Shown piece by piece: positions 1 through 9,161 of a DNA stretch of 64,000 nt. The stretch comes from Paenibacillus glycanilyticus (GTDB taxonomy: Bacteria > Bacillota > Bacilli > Paenibacillales > Paenibacillaceae): contig NZ_JAMBNP010000002.1 in NCBI RefSeq assembly GCF_023715145.1, positions 434,001 to 498,000 on the forward strand, given 5' to 3'. Within the stretch, counting starts at the first letter, position 1; each line of letters starts with the position of its first letter. The notes under the pieces are model-generated. The model had not been told where the DNA came from, searched no databases, and worked only from the letters and a program-made list of their open reading frames with translations. Position numbers and translations under genes: made by a program.

Positions 1-79
1 ATGGAAAATAAAGCTAGATTATAGTAAGATGGAAGTAGTTTCAACTCTATTAAAAAAGCTTGCGGATCGTAGGTGCTGA
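1..79 (+). CDS. possible 3' end of an upstream pilus gene (partial)
   Basis: An open frame enters the window at base 2 and stops at the TGA at 77-79. That stop overlaps the ATG of the next gene in a TGATG arrangement, the usual sign of translational coupling. About 25 residues are visible, ending in LLKKLADRRC. This is too short to assign a family. By position it would be another prepilin-like gene of the same operon, but the frame could also be chance. Confidence 0.3.
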   Translation, partial: WKIKLDYSKMEVVSTLLKKLADRRC

Positions 80-612
80 TGTTGATTAGAAGCCGAAATG
101 GAACAGAGGAATCGGGCTTCAGCCTGTTGGAGGTACTGGCTGCGCTCGTTGTGTTGTCGGTTGTAAGTCTGGTGCTCACATCCTTTTTCACGAATGCACT
201 TACTTATGCGAAAGGCAATCAGAGCAAGACCGTGATGGTCAATCTGGCTCGCAATGCGTTGTTTTATATGGAGAAACAGTCCTTTGAACCGATTCAGGCT
301 TATTTTGCGGACTCCTCGCACACCGCAATCAGCTGCCGGATTTCCGGCTGCGATGCTCTAGTCAGCCCATTGGCTGAAGATGCCTCCATCTTGCAGCAGA
401 TCCTTAATCCCAATATTAACGGTGTGCAGTACACGATATCCGTCATTTACCAACGGGAAATGCATAACGATATGCTTCATGATCCCGATCAGAAGAATAT
501 GGCGGAGGAGCTTCTGCCCGTCATGGTGAGGGTAGATAGGGCGGGCGGAACAGCCAGCGCGCGCAACCGGGCGGAAGTGGAGGGATATATCGCCAGTGAG
601 AGAGTTCGTTAA
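79..612 (+). CDS. minor pilin, prepilin N-terminal cleavage/methylation domain
   Basis: Minor type IV pilin of about 177 residues. The N-terminus carries a type III signal: a short polar leader ending in SG, then FSLLEVLAALVVLSVVSLVL, with the conserved Glu at position 5 of the mature part. PilD would cut before the Phe and methylate it; the hydrophobic helix would pack in the pilus core. The remaining domain has two nearby Cys (ISGC region) that could form a disulfide. The ATG at 79 is chosen because it overlaps the upstream TGA; a GTG at 73 in the same frame is the alternative. It is the first complete gene of a run of three co-directional pilin-like genes and the next gene overlaps it. Exact class (PilV- or GspI-like) is uncertain. 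Confidence 0.8.
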   Translation: MLIRSRNGTEESGFSLLEVLAALVVLSVVSLVLTSFFTNALTYAKGNQSKTVMVNLARNALFYMEKQSFEPIQAYFADSSHTAISCRISGCDALVSPLAEDASILQQILNPNINGVQYTISVIYQREMHNDMLHDPDQKNMAEELLPVMVRVDRAGGTASARNRAEVEGYIASERVR

Positions 613-1120
613 GAGATGGCGTAAGGATGAGAAGGGCTTGACCTTGGTCGAGCTTATTGCGGCAATGACCTTGTTATCGATTGTAGCCGGCATTATTTTT
701 TCGGTTGTTACATATGGCATCAAGACCTATAGCCGCATCGAGACGGAGAATGCCTTGCGCGATGACGCGGATCTGCTGATGTCCTCCATTATTACGGAGC
801 TGTATTCTTATGGTCCGGATTCGATAGCGCGTGATGACGATGGAATCATATTGGTACGCGATAACGGCACAAAGGAAGAGCTGCGGATTTTTTTCGAAGA
901 TAGGCAGCTGCATATCGGGGACCGGATAGTTGACACTAGATCGGCTGTTGAGCTGCCGGATCAGGCCGTACCCGCGGCATCCGCTTCAGCCATTCAGCTG
1001 ACATGCAGGACAAGCGCCGACGAATGCAGCAGCGGTCTTATCGAGATCCGGCTGGTGCTGGAGCAGAATCGCATCGGGCGTGATCAGCAGCTGACTCTGG
1101 AAAGCAAATTTGGTTTTTAG
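596..1120 (+). CDS. minor pilin, PilW/GspJ-like prepilin
   Basis: Prepilin-like protein of 174 residues. After a basic leader (RWRKDEKG) comes LTLVELIAAMTLLSIVAGII, the type III signal and N-terminal helix cut by the prepilin peptidase. The GTG start overlaps the end of the previous gene by 17 bases, and the GGAGGG at 579-584 serves as ribosome site inside that gene, so the two are translationally linked. The size and position before a PilX-like gene fit the PilW/GspJ place in minor-pilin operons that prime pilus assembly. That assignment is from order rather than from specific residues. A Cys pair (CRTSADEC) near the C-terminus may form a disulfide. Confidence 0.8.
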   Translation: MREFVKRWRKDEKGLTLVELIAAMTLLSIVAGIIFSVVTYGIKTYSRIETENALRDDADLLMSSIITELYSYGPDSIARDDDGIILVRDNGTKEELRIFFEDRQLHIGDRIVDTRSAVELPDQAVPAASASAIQLTCRTSADECSSGLIEIRLVLEQNRIGRDQQLTLESKFGF

Positions 1121-1132
1121 GGGGAAGGGTGC

Positions 1133-2875
1133 ATGCCAAACGTGAAGGAGCGCGGTTACGCGCTGGTTATGGTCTTGTTTATGATCTTGATGCTGACGAT
1201 TCTGGGCACGGCGGTTGTCAGTTCTACGCTGGGCGGGGCAACACGGGCAGAGACGCGGGAAAATGACGTGCAGAGCCTTCATTTGGCCGAGAAAACGTTA
1301 AGTGAAGCAGCCTCCTATCTCGTCACGAAGTACGACGGCAGGGAAGATATCGCTCCCGAGGAGCTCTCGCATCTGATACAGACCGGTGTGGACGAATTGG
1401 AAGATATGACGACCCATACCGATCTGCCGGGAGCCAGCGGAAGAATTACAGCCATCACAACGGAGCAGGTAAGCGTTGGCGACCAGACCAGCTACAAGCT
1501 GAACCTGACAGCAGAGGCAGTGGTCAACCATGTAAAAAGGCAGCTTACCCAGCAGATTACGATAGGGGCGTATCCGGATTTTCTGAATTATGCTTTTGGT
1601 TCGGAGAATGACGTCATAATAAACGGTGCTGCCTATGGTCTTGGCAATATTTATGCCGGTCACGAGTTTCTGATCGATAACACCGCGAAATACGTTTATA
1701 ACAATGACCCGAATAAAACAAAAGAAACGAAGTATCCGTATTTTGAAAAGGGCAACATCTATATTCAGAACATGGACTCCATTAGGGTAATGGACAAGCT
1801 CAGCGGCAAATATCAGCCCTACGCCAGAACGAATCTGACTTTACAGCAGATTCTTGGGGTGGACAATAGCAAGATTCAGCTTCGCGACCAGACAAAATTC
1901 ATTTCGATTAACGTAGCGGAGTCGTTTATCGATAAGGCAGAAGAAGCAACGAACGTAGATCGGAGCAACATTAAGGCCGCAGTGGATTACGGCCTGACGC
2001 ATAGCGGAGAATCGGGCAGGTTCAACAATCTTTCCGCTGTCCTGAGGGCAGGAAGCGGCGTGGTAACCACCTCGGGTCCTCCGGTTAAGCCAAGCTTGCC
2101 TACGGATTTGGATGATACCGCAGCCATGGAGGCCTATAATAAAGCTCTTGCGGAGTATGAAGCCTATTTCGTACAGTTTAACTCGCTTTCCAGTACTGTC
2201 CTGTATAACGGCAATTTGACATTGGACGGCTTGGATTACACAAGCTTGGTCTATACCGAGTCTGCCAAGAAGGATTATCATAAGTGGCTGATCGTAAACG
2301 GAGATTTGACGATTTCCAACTATTCCAACGATCCGCTGGTGGTAAAGGCGAATATTCTGGTTACTGGCAATGTATTTATCAGCGATACGATTAAGGTGGA
2401 CTCCACGATTTTTTCTCTGGGAAGTACAACCATTGAAGACGCGCAAATACAAGGTATTCAGAAAGATGGAGAGCGCCAAAAGCTAATCCTGATTTCAAAA
2501 GGACCGGTGCTGGTTAACAAGGTTGATTCGTTTGGGGATTTCGGCGAGTATAAACAAGATAATCCCAAGATACTTGATGCCTTCTTCTACACGGATGAAG
2601 ACGCTGAGCTGTATGGAGTAGGTTCGATCTTCTGGCTGAGGGGAGGCTTCTTCTCCAAAGGTGATTTAACGATAAATGCCGTTCTGGGCAAGGCCACTGA
2701 TGGAGGCTCGGATATTATGTTTGAGCAACAGAGCACTCTTGCCAAGGAAGACTCGCGATTCATCATCAACTACGACTATGATTTCTTCGAGAATCAATAC
2801 GAAGGCTTGCCCCGCGTCAAGAAGCTAAGCGTTATCGTAGGGAAAAAGCAGCTGTTAACCTCATCAGGAACATGA
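1133..2875 (+). CDS. PilX-like pilus protein with large passenger domain
   Basis: Protein of 580 residues. Its start (ERGYALVMVLFMILMLTILG) resembles the PilX N-terminal region: a basic residue, Gly, then a long hydrophobic helix lacking the usual Glu5. PilX/GspK proteins of Gram-negative bacteria sit at the pilus tip complex and are much shorter, usually 150-300 residues. Here about 540 residues follow the helix. The last 200 residues (ANILVTGNVFISD, LISKGPVLVNK, GGFFSKGDLTINAV) repeat short beta strands and Gly turns, suggesting a beta-solenoid-like extracellular part. It lies 12 bases after the previous gene, with GGGGGAAGGG as ribosome site, and is followed by a terminator. A tip or surface-exposed adhesive role is inference. 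Confidence 0.75.
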   Translation: MPNVKERGYALVMVLFMILMLTILGTAVVSSTLGGATRAETRENDVQSLHLAEKTLSEAASYLVTKYDGREDIAPEELSHLIQTGVDELEDMTTHTDLPGASGRITAITTEQVSVGDQTSYKLNLTAEAVVNHVKRQLTQQITIGAYPDFLNYAFGSENDVIINGAAYGLGNIYAGHEFLIDNTAKYVYNNDPNKTKETKYPYFEKGNIYIQNMDSIRVMDKLSGKYQPYARTNLTLQQILGVDNSKIQLRDQTKFISINVAESFIDKAEEATNVDRSNIKAAVDYGLTHSGESGRFNNLSAVLRAGSGVVTTSGPPVKPSLPTDLDDTAAMEAYNKALAEYEAYFVQFNSLSSTVLYNGNLTLDGLDYTSLVYTESAKKDYHKWLIVNGDLTISNYSNDPLVVKANILVTGNVFISDTIKVDSTIFSLGSTTIEDAQIQGIQKDGERQKLILISKGPVLVNKVDSFGDFGEYKQDNPKILDAFFYTDEDAELYGVGSIFWLRGGFFSKGDLTINAVLGKATDGGSDIMFEQQSTLAKEDSRFIINYDYDFFENQYEGLPRVKKLSVIVGKKQLLTSSGT

Positions 2876-2939
2876 AGCACTGCGTGAAATAATTTCAGAA
2901 GTCATTGTATACGACTTTTGAAACAGTGTTTCCTTAGAA

Positions 2940-2986
2940 AAAAGAAGCTGTCCCGTTAGCCTCAGGCTAGGGGCAGCTTCTTTTTC
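2940..2986. terminator. intrinsic terminator between convergent genes
   Basis: Inverted repeat with arms AGAAGCTGTCCC and GGGGCAGCTTCT around a short inner stem (AGCCtcaGGCT), followed by TTTTTC on the plus strand and preceded by an A run. It can end the minor-pilin operon and, read the other way, the facing 1410-residue gene. Confidence 0.8.
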
Positions 2987-2995
2987 GTTAATGAA

Positions 2996-5900
2996 TTAAT
3001 ATTTCTCGCCGTTGGTAGTGCTGCGCTCCACTATAATGGTCGTTTCGGCTTTGATAGACGGATCATTTTTGTGGGTGACCGTGATCTTTACGGTCCCGGC
3101 TTTCACGCCCGTCACCCGGCCATTACTGTCTACGGTTGCGATCGATGTATTGCTCGACGACCACTGAAGATCGCTTTTAATATTGGTTTTGCCTGCAGCT
3201 GGACTGGAGGCAAGGGCAGCAAACAAATCTTTGTTTTTGCCTATCTGGATCCGGTAACTGCTCTCGAGTCGAAGAGTAACCGTTTTGACGGTGATCTCCT
3301 TTTCGGTAACATAGGTTTTTCCGTTCTTCGTATGAATCGTTACTTTAATCTTGGTAATTCCCGGTTTGGTACCGGTAAAGGTCAACGATTTGCCGGTCGT
3401 TGAACCTTTCATGGCTGCTTGATCGGTACCTACTGTAATTGCCCATTCATAAGAAACGATCTCGTCAGCGGTTGCCGTGTTCAATTCGACGGAGAGAGTG
3501 CCATTTGTTCCAAGGTCTATTGTGCTTGGTCCGGAAATTTGCGGAACAGGATCAATAACCTTAATGACCGCACTGCCCGTCACTCCGCTTCCGTCCTGCG
3601 CTTGAACGGTAATGGTAGCTTCTCCGACGCCAACAGCAGTGACAAGTCCGGAGCTGTTCACGGTTGCTGCACTCGAATTGCTGCTCGGCAGCCATGCAAT
3701 AGATTTATCCGTTGCGTCTGATGGATTTACAACAGGATTAAGCTGATAGGTGGAGCCTACAATCATGGTTGTGCCGGTCAATGCAATTGAAGTTACTTTT
3801 TTATATACCGTCAGGGTCATATCTTTCGTATAGGTCCGGTTCTGATCGGTTCCAACGGAAAGGCGGACCGCGGCAGTTCCAACGCTTCTGCCTGTGACGC
3901 CAACAACATTATTAGTCGATGAGCTTAAGCTGATATTGCTGCTTCCGGATACAATGCTCCACTGGTAGCTAGTGATTTTCTCATAGTCCGCAGTATACAG
4001 ATTGCCCGTTAGATTAATAGTGTCTCCTGAAGCGACACGGTCTTGTCCAACGATATTAAGTCCGGGAACAATGGCGTTAACGGCTGCTGTGGCCGTTAAT
4101 CCACTGCCATCCGTTGCTCTTACGGTGATTTTGGCCGTCCCGGCTGCTACGCCTTTCAAGATGCCGGAGCTGTCTACCGTAACAAGGTCCGGACGGTCAG
4201 ATTCCCAAATAAAGCGGGAGCTGTAGGTTGCATTGTCCGGTGCATAAGTCGGAATCATTCTCCGGCTGTCTCCGACTAGCAGCGTTGTGTTCGTTAAACT
4301 AAGCGACGTCAGTCTGGTTACAGCCTCCAGAACATAACTTGGGAATGTCAACGATCTTGCAGTTTGCTGACCGATATCGTTAAACGATAATACTGCGTTC
4401 TGAAGCGGGTACAAGCCGTCAGCGGTTGGCTTAACTCCAATCTGGAAGGATACAGGCGATGCAATATAGCTGCTTCCGCTTAGCGTATACGTGATTTGGT
4501 TAAGCGTTCCGGAGACGGTGTAGCCGGTCGCTGCTGTACCGCTTTTTGTCCAGCCGGACGGAAGACTTGTGACTTCCAGCTTCGCAGGCAGCGTTTCGCT
4601 GAACGATAGATTTGTGATCTTCATTTTGTCTGCGGGCAAAGCATTGCTCGACTCAATAGCTTTTGGAGTAACGGTATAGGTGAATGTAGCGGTTGTATTG
4701 GTCTGCACCCGGTTATCCGTCACATTGCTCGAGACCGTCCGGCTGAGATCAATATTGGATTCTACTTTTACAATTTTGACATTAATGGTCTGGCTGACTA
4801 CGGCTCCGCTTTTATCCTTGGCGGTAATTTCGACCTTGAGATCTCCACCGTTAGGAAGCGGGTTGGCAACTTGTTCGTTAATAGTGCCGCCCGAAAGCAA
4901 GGTCTTGTCTGACAGAACCGGGACAGTCTTGCCGTTATAAGTGAAATTGACCGATGTCTTAAGCTCGCGGTCCGCAAGATCAAAGTCATCTACTTGATAG
5001 TTAAGCAAAATATTCTGGTAGGACGGAATAAAGTTATTGCTTGTTGAATTGTACTCGACTGGCGAATTAACCGTCAGCTGAGGTGCATGGTTGGAGCCGA
5101 TATATGCCCGGTACATCGTGTTAACAAACAACTGCTGCTCCCAATCCGGGAAGCGGCTGTTTGTATGTCCGGAGCCCGAGTAGGTGACGTTCCCCTTCGA
5201 ATAAGTGTAGTAGGAGTTCCAGCTGTCGCCGGATGTCCGTTTGCCGCCGCTCATGTTATACCAAGGGATAACGCTCCGGTCTTCCAGGTTAAGCGTGTAA
5301 TACTGGTTATGGGTGCTGGCGACATTTGTAGTGCCGCTTAGCAGGAATGGGAATTGGGTTAACAAACCGTCATTCACTTTTTCCGTTGTTGTTGAAGATT
5401 CCGGAGCGCCAAGGCCAAGATCCGTTCTAGGAGCGATCTGACCGGTTATCGTCTGGAATTTATTCAGCCAGTTGCTGCTGTTCGAGTTGCTGCTGTTATA
5501 AATCGTATCATGAGTAAACATGACGCTTTGTCCGGTGTTGATGAATTGAATAACGGCCGCGGCGGCATTATTGCTGATCGGAGCGTTATTGTTATAGATG
5601 TCGCCAAATCCAAATATCAGCATATCGTATTTGCCGTTCAGAGTGGTGTAACCCGTGTTGTTAAAGGTCGTCATATTCATGACATCAATCGCAATGTTAT
5701 ACGCATCTTTCGTATTGCCGGAGGCAGGCGAGAGGTAGGAAGCCTTCATATTATTTGTATCCTTCAGCGTACTGGCATTGCTGTCCGTAGGCATAACCTG
5801 AAGAACCTTGATATTGATCTTTTGATCCTGGAAGCGGTAAACCCCCGAAGCATAATCCTTCAGCTTGGTATTGAAATCAACCGCCTCAAGCCGCCAATAT

Positions 5901-7228
5901 TGAATGCCGGAATAACCCTTGGGCAGCGTGTAAGAGATCGTTCCCGTCGCGCTGTCAGCCTGCTTGGTAGCTACGACCTGCTCGGCACCAAAGGGCAAGG
6001 CACTGTCCGTACTGATGTACAGGTTGACCTCGATATTTTTCTGGCTGATATCCCCTACGTTATCAATCGTGTAATTAAAGGTGATTTTGTCTCCCGCCTT
6101 GTACTGACTGGCCTGATTGGCCGTATAGTCGGTTGGTTTGCTTGTCACCGTCAATTGCGGACGAATATTGGCTTTCTCGAGCAGATTTGTCTTGCTCATA
6201 AAGTTTGCTGCCGAAGAGATATGGGATGAATCAACAAAAATAGCGCTTGTCGTGCTTTGTTTATCTTTGTAAGGAAGGAAGTTTTGCTTCAACAAGGCTT
6301 TCGAGCTTGAGCTTAAATCCGCCTGATATTCAATGCCGTTCTTGGTGGAAGAATCATTGTAAAAGATAACCGGCAGCCCTTTGCCAATAAAATCTTTCGT
6401 TATCTCATCGGCTTTAAGCTGCGTAATGTCGTTTTGAATGCTGCTTGTATTATGGTTGTTGCTTTGCGTCGTGCCTTGAGATTGCGTGCCTAACAAGGAC
6501 ATATTGTACGGTGTCTTCGTCTTGTTGTCCTTATCAACCAATGTACCTTTTCCTATGTATACCGCATCGTATTTCCCGTCCAAATCATCGCGGGATGCTA
6601 CAAATTCCTTCATGCTGTATGTATGAATGGTGAACGGAACAGGGGAACTGCTGCCGAGAATGGAGGAAAGATCCGATGTTCCGGATTCGGTTACCTCGAG
6701 AATACGAATAGAATCGCGGTAGGAGGTAAGCTTGAATTTCTGGGAGCTCTGAATGGTGGAACCGCTGCTAAGACGCAGACTGCTGCTTGATGAGGTGGTA
6801 CTCATATATCGGTTCTTGCTTAAAGAGTAGAAAGAAACCGTTCCGTCCGAATTGGATGTGACCGAAAATTTCTGGTTATTGTTCGTATTGGTATCGCTGC
6901 TTGCAGTCAGTGAACTGCTGCTGTCGCTGCTCGCTGTCAGATATTTTCTCGTATTGATGGACTTTAAAGTGTAATAGCTGCCGGACTTTTCAAGGACAAA
7001 TAGTTCCTCTGTCCAAACGTCATCCGAACTGGCAGAAGCCGAGGTGCTGTCCGACGTTACTCTCACGTAGTTCCCTTTTTCGACCGATTTCAGTGCCACA
7101 AGACCCAGGTCAAACGTATCCGCTGCTTCAGCTTGTTTCACGGGGAAACCAATAAAAGCGAATAACGTTGCAAGGAGTGTAATGACTAGGGTGATGGAAA
7201 TTCTTTTCTTAAATTTTACGATTTTCAT
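2996..7228 (-). CDS. large secreted DUF5057-like protein with Big2 Ig-like domains
   Basis: Protein of 1410 residues with a clear Sec signal peptide (basic MKIVKFKKR, hydrophobic core, cut near AEA-AD at about 35). Residues 38-170 contain three Ser-rich repeats of the kind found in fascin/ricin-like beta-trefoils. Residues 175-345 and about 475-735 resemble DUF5057, with amidotransferase-like blocks such as YDMLIFGFGDIY and VMFTHDTIY. Between them is a CARDB-like segment (FNYTIDNVGDISQ). A DUF11-like block follows, then at least three Big2-type Ig domains (TVDSSGILKGVAAGTAKITV; TVNSSGLVTAVGVGEATITV; ATVDSNGRVTGVKAGTVKITV type). No SLH, LPXTG or transmembrane anchor is visible at the C-terminus. 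It has its own promoter and lies convergent to the minor pilins and divergent from pilB. A surface or pilus-associated adhesin role is inferred from domains and position only. Confidence 0.8.
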   Translation of the reverse strand: MKIVKFKKRISITLVITLLATLFAFIGFPVKQAEAADTFDLGLVALKSVEKGNYVRVTSDSTSASASSDDVWTEELFVLEKSGSYYTLKSINTRKYLTASSDSSSSLTASSDTNTNNNQKFSVTSNSDGTVSFYSLSKNRYMSTTSSSSSLRLSSGSTIQSSQKFKLTSYRDSIRILEVTESGTSDLSSILGSSSPVPFTIHTYSMKEFVASRDDLDGKYDAVYIGKGTLVDKDNKTKTPYNMSLLGTQSQGTTQSNNHNTSSIQNDITQLKADEITKDFIGKGLPVIFYNDSSTKNGIEYQADLSSSSKALLKQNFLPYKDKQSTTSAIFVDSSHISSAANFMSKTNLLEKANIRPQLTVTSKPTDYTANQASQYKAGDKITFNYTIDNVGDISQKNIEVNLYISTDSALPFGAEQVVATKQADSATGTISYTLPKGYSGIQYWRLEAVDFNTKLKDYASGVYRFQDQKINIKVLQVMPTDSNASTLKDTNNMKASYLSPASGNTKDAYNIAIDVMNMTTFNNTGYTTLNGKYDMLIFGFGDIYNNNAPISNNAAAAVIQFINTGQSVMFTHDTIYNSSNSNSSNWLNKFQTITGQIAPRTDLGLGAPESSTTTEKVNDGLLTQFPFLLSGTTNVASTHNQYYTLNLEDRSVIPWYNMSGGKRTSGDSWNSYYTYSKGNVTYSGSGHTNSRFPDWEQQLFVNTMYRAYIGSNHAPQLTVNSPVEYNSTSNNFIPSYQNILLNYQVDDFDLADRELKTSVNFTYNGKTVPVLSDKTLLSGGTINEQVANPLPNGGDLKVEITAKDKSGAVVSQTINVKIVKVESNIDLSRTVSSNVTDNRVQTNTTATFTYTVTPKAIESSNALPADKMKITNLSFSETLPAKLEVTSLPSGWTKSGTAATGYTVSGTLNQITYTLSGSSYIASPVSFQIGVKPTADGLYPLQNAVLSFNDIGQQTARSLTFPSYVLEAVTRLTSLSLTNTTLLVGDSRRMIPTYAPDNATYSSRFIWESDRPDLVTVDSSGILKGVAAGTAKITVRATDGSGLTATAAVNAIVPGLNIVGQDRVASGDTINLTGNLYTADYEKITSYQWSIVSGSSNISLSSSTNNVVGVTGRSVGTAAVRLSVGTDQNRTYTKDMTLTVYKKVTSIALTGTTMIVGSTYQLNPVVNPSDATDKSIAWLPSSNSSAATVNSSGLVTAVGVGEATITVQAQDGSGVTGSAVIKVIDPVPQISGPSTIDLGTNGTLSVELNTATADEIVSYEWAITVGTDQAAMKGSTTGKSLTFTGTKPGITKIKVTIHTKNGKTYVTEKEITVKTVTLRLESSYRIQIGKNKDLFAALASSPAAGKTNIKSDLQWSSSNTSIATVDSNGRVTGVKAGTVKITVTHKNDPSIKAETTIIVERSTTNGEKY

Positions 7229-7307
7229 AGTCCCAACCTCCTGTTTTTACATCTGGTTTACATAGTACAATATACCTAAAATAAATCTTGAAATCTAGTA
7301 ATAATGA

Positions 7308-7336
7308 GCTATAATCAGTGTAAGTCAGCAGGTCAA
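7308..7336 (-). promoter_or_regulatory. candidate sigma-A promoter of the secreted 1410-residue protein
   Basis: On the minus strand TTGACC (7336-7331) is separated by 17 bases from TATAGC (7313-7308), about 75 bases before the start codon. The ribosome site GGAGG lies just before the ATG. The match is moderate. Confidence 0.45.
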
Positions 7337-7403
7337 TGGATGCAATATATAATATTATAAATTTTGTAAAAAATGGTTGCACAGTTCGATGTTCTCTGAC
7401 ATA

Positions 7404-7433
7404 TTGACACATAATTCGACGAATTTTGATACT
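7404..7433 (+). promoter_or_regulatory. candidate sigma-A promoter of the core pilus operon
   Basis: A consensus TTGACA at 7404-7409 is followed, after 18 bases, by GATACT at 7428-7433, which matches four of six -10 positions. It lies about 50 bases before pilB and no other upstream signal is as good. Confidence 0.55.
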
Positions 7434-7483
7434 GATACCTGCAAGTCTATTGTGATGAGATAAGAGATTGGGGCTGTTAAGAG

Positions 7484-9148
7484 ATGGTGGCTATCAAGAA
7501 GAGACTAGGGGATCTATTGGTCGAGAGTGCCATAATATCCGAGGAACAGCTGCAGAAGGCGCTGCAGGAACAGAGTAAATCGAAGCAAAAGCTAGGCGAC
7601 TTGCTTATTGCGCAAGGATACATAACCGAGCAGCAGCTCATTGAAGTATTGGAGTTCCAGCTTGGAATTCCCCATGTAAGCTTGTATAAATATCAAATCG
7701 ATCCGGAAATCACCCAGATCATCCCCGAAAGCATGGCCAAGCGTTATCAGGCGATTCCGCTCCACAAGGACGGCGGCAAGCTGATGGTTGCAATGGCAGA
7801 TCCTCTAGATTACTTCGCGATTGAAGAGCTGCGCATGAGCACGGGCTTCCGAATCGAACCGGCTATTTCAAGCAAAGACGAGCTGCAGCGGGCAATTGCA
7901 AGGCATTATGGTCTGCAGGACTCGATGAGTCAGATGATGATTGATCTTCCTACGCAGGAAGAGATCCGAGAGACCGAGATCACCGATGAAGATTCACCGG
8001 TGGTCCGTCTCGTGAATCAGATGATACAGCAGGCCGTACAGCTGAGAGCCTCGGACATTCACGTTGACCCGGGCGAGACAAGCGTGACCATCCGTTACAG
8101 GATTGACGGCGTCCTTCGAACGGAACGGGCAATCCCGAAGCAGATGCAGGGGTTTATTACAGCCAGACTCAAAATCATGTCCAAATTGAACATTGCCGAG
8201 CGCCGGCTGCCGCAGGATGGCCGGATGAAGATGCAGTTTGAATTCAAGACCGTTGATATCCGCGTCTCTTCCTTGCCTACCATTTACGGGGAGAAAATCG
8301 TACTCCGGCTTCTTGATCTGAGTACCGGCGTTAAGGCAATCGATCAGCTTGGCTTTAATAACCATAATGTCCAGGTCTTCAAGGAAATGATTGAGCGGCC
8401 TTATGGCATTTTGCTTATTACTGGTCCAACAGGCAGCGGAAAAACAACGACTCTGTATTCCGCCCTCAGCCATCTGAACGAGGAAGACACCAATATTATT
8501 ACCGTCGAGGACCCGGTGGAGTATCAGCTAGACGGCATCAATCAGGTGCAAGTAAGTCCAACGATCGGATTAACGTTCGCAACGGGTTTGCGATCTATTT
8601 TGCGGCAAGATCCTAACGTCGTCATGGTCGGAGAGATCCGGGATACGGAAACGGCGGAGATAGCGATCCGCGCTTCCCTGACCGGTCACCTGGTATTATC
8701 GACGCTTCATACGAATGATTCCGTCAGCTCCATTACGCGTTTCAGGGATATGGGGGTTGAACCTTATTTGATTGCTTCCTCCCTCATTGGGGTTGTTGCC
8801 CAGCGTCTCGTTCGCCGGATATGCAACGACTGTAAGGACGCGCATGAGCCTACCGATCAGGAAAGGCTGTTCTTCAAGAGCCGAGGCATCCACGTTGATA
8901 AGCTGTACCGAGGCAGAGGCTGCGGGAACTGCGGCAGTATGGGATATCGCGGCAGGGTGGCTATACATGAAGTGTTACATATCAATAATGAGATTCGCGA
9001 GTTAATTACCTTATCCGGTTCGCTGGGCGAGCTCCGCGAGGCTGCTGCGAAGCAGGGCATGATTCAGCTGATGGATGACGGATTGGAAAAAGTCACCAAA
9101 GGAATTACGACGCTGCAGGAAGTCCTCCGCGAGACAGTGGCCAATTAA
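7484..9148 (+). CDS. pilB: type IV pilus assembly ATPase PilB
   Basis: Cytoplasmic hexameric ATPase (GspE/PilB family, 554 residues) that powers pilus extension. Residues 5-140 are an MshEN-type N-terminal domain with two RLGxxL-like repeats (RLGDLLVESAIISEEQL and KLGDLLIAQGYITEQQL); in some homologues this domain binds cyclic di-GMP. The motor domain has a Walker A motif GPTGSGKTTT, an Asp box around VEDPVEYQ, and Walker B in QDPNVVMVGEIRD. A tetracysteine zinc site follows (CNDC ... CGNC), the mark that separates PilB/GspE from PilT. It is first in an operon with pilT 13 bases downstream. The first repeat has Ala where Gly is usual, so nucleotide binding is not certain. Confidence 0.95.
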   Translation: MVAIKKRLGDLLVESAIISEEQLQKALQEQSKSKQKLGDLLIAQGYITEQQLIEVLEFQLGIPHVSLYKYQIDPEITQIIPESMAKRYQAIPLHKDGGKLMVAMADPLDYFAIEELRMSTGFRIEPAISSKDELQRAIARHYGLQDSMSQMMIDLPTQEEIRETEITDEDSPVVRLVNQMIQQAVQLRASDIHVDPGETSVTIRYRIDGVLRTERAIPKQMQGFITARLKIMSKLNIAERRLPQDGRMKMQFEFKTVDIRVSSLPTIYGEKIVLRLLDLSTGVKAIDQLGFNNHNVQVFKEMIERPYGILLITGPTGSGKTTTLYSALSHLNEEDTNIITVEDPVEYQLDGINQVQVSPTIGLTFATGLRSILRQDPNVVMVGEIRDTETAEIAIRASLTGHLVLSTLHTNDSVSSITRFRDMGVEPYLIASSLIGVVAQRLVRRICNDCKDAHEPTDQERLFFKSRGIHVDKLYRGRGCGNCGSMGYRGRVAIHEVLHINNEIRELITLSGSLGELREAAAKQGMIQLMDDGLEKVTKGITTLQEVLRETVAN

Positions 9149-9161
9149 GGGGGAGAACAAC

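Noticed and set aside
1..24. Seven-codon frame starting with ATG at base 1
   Set aside because: Chance frame; the alternative frame ending at 79 is coupled to the next gene and more plausible.
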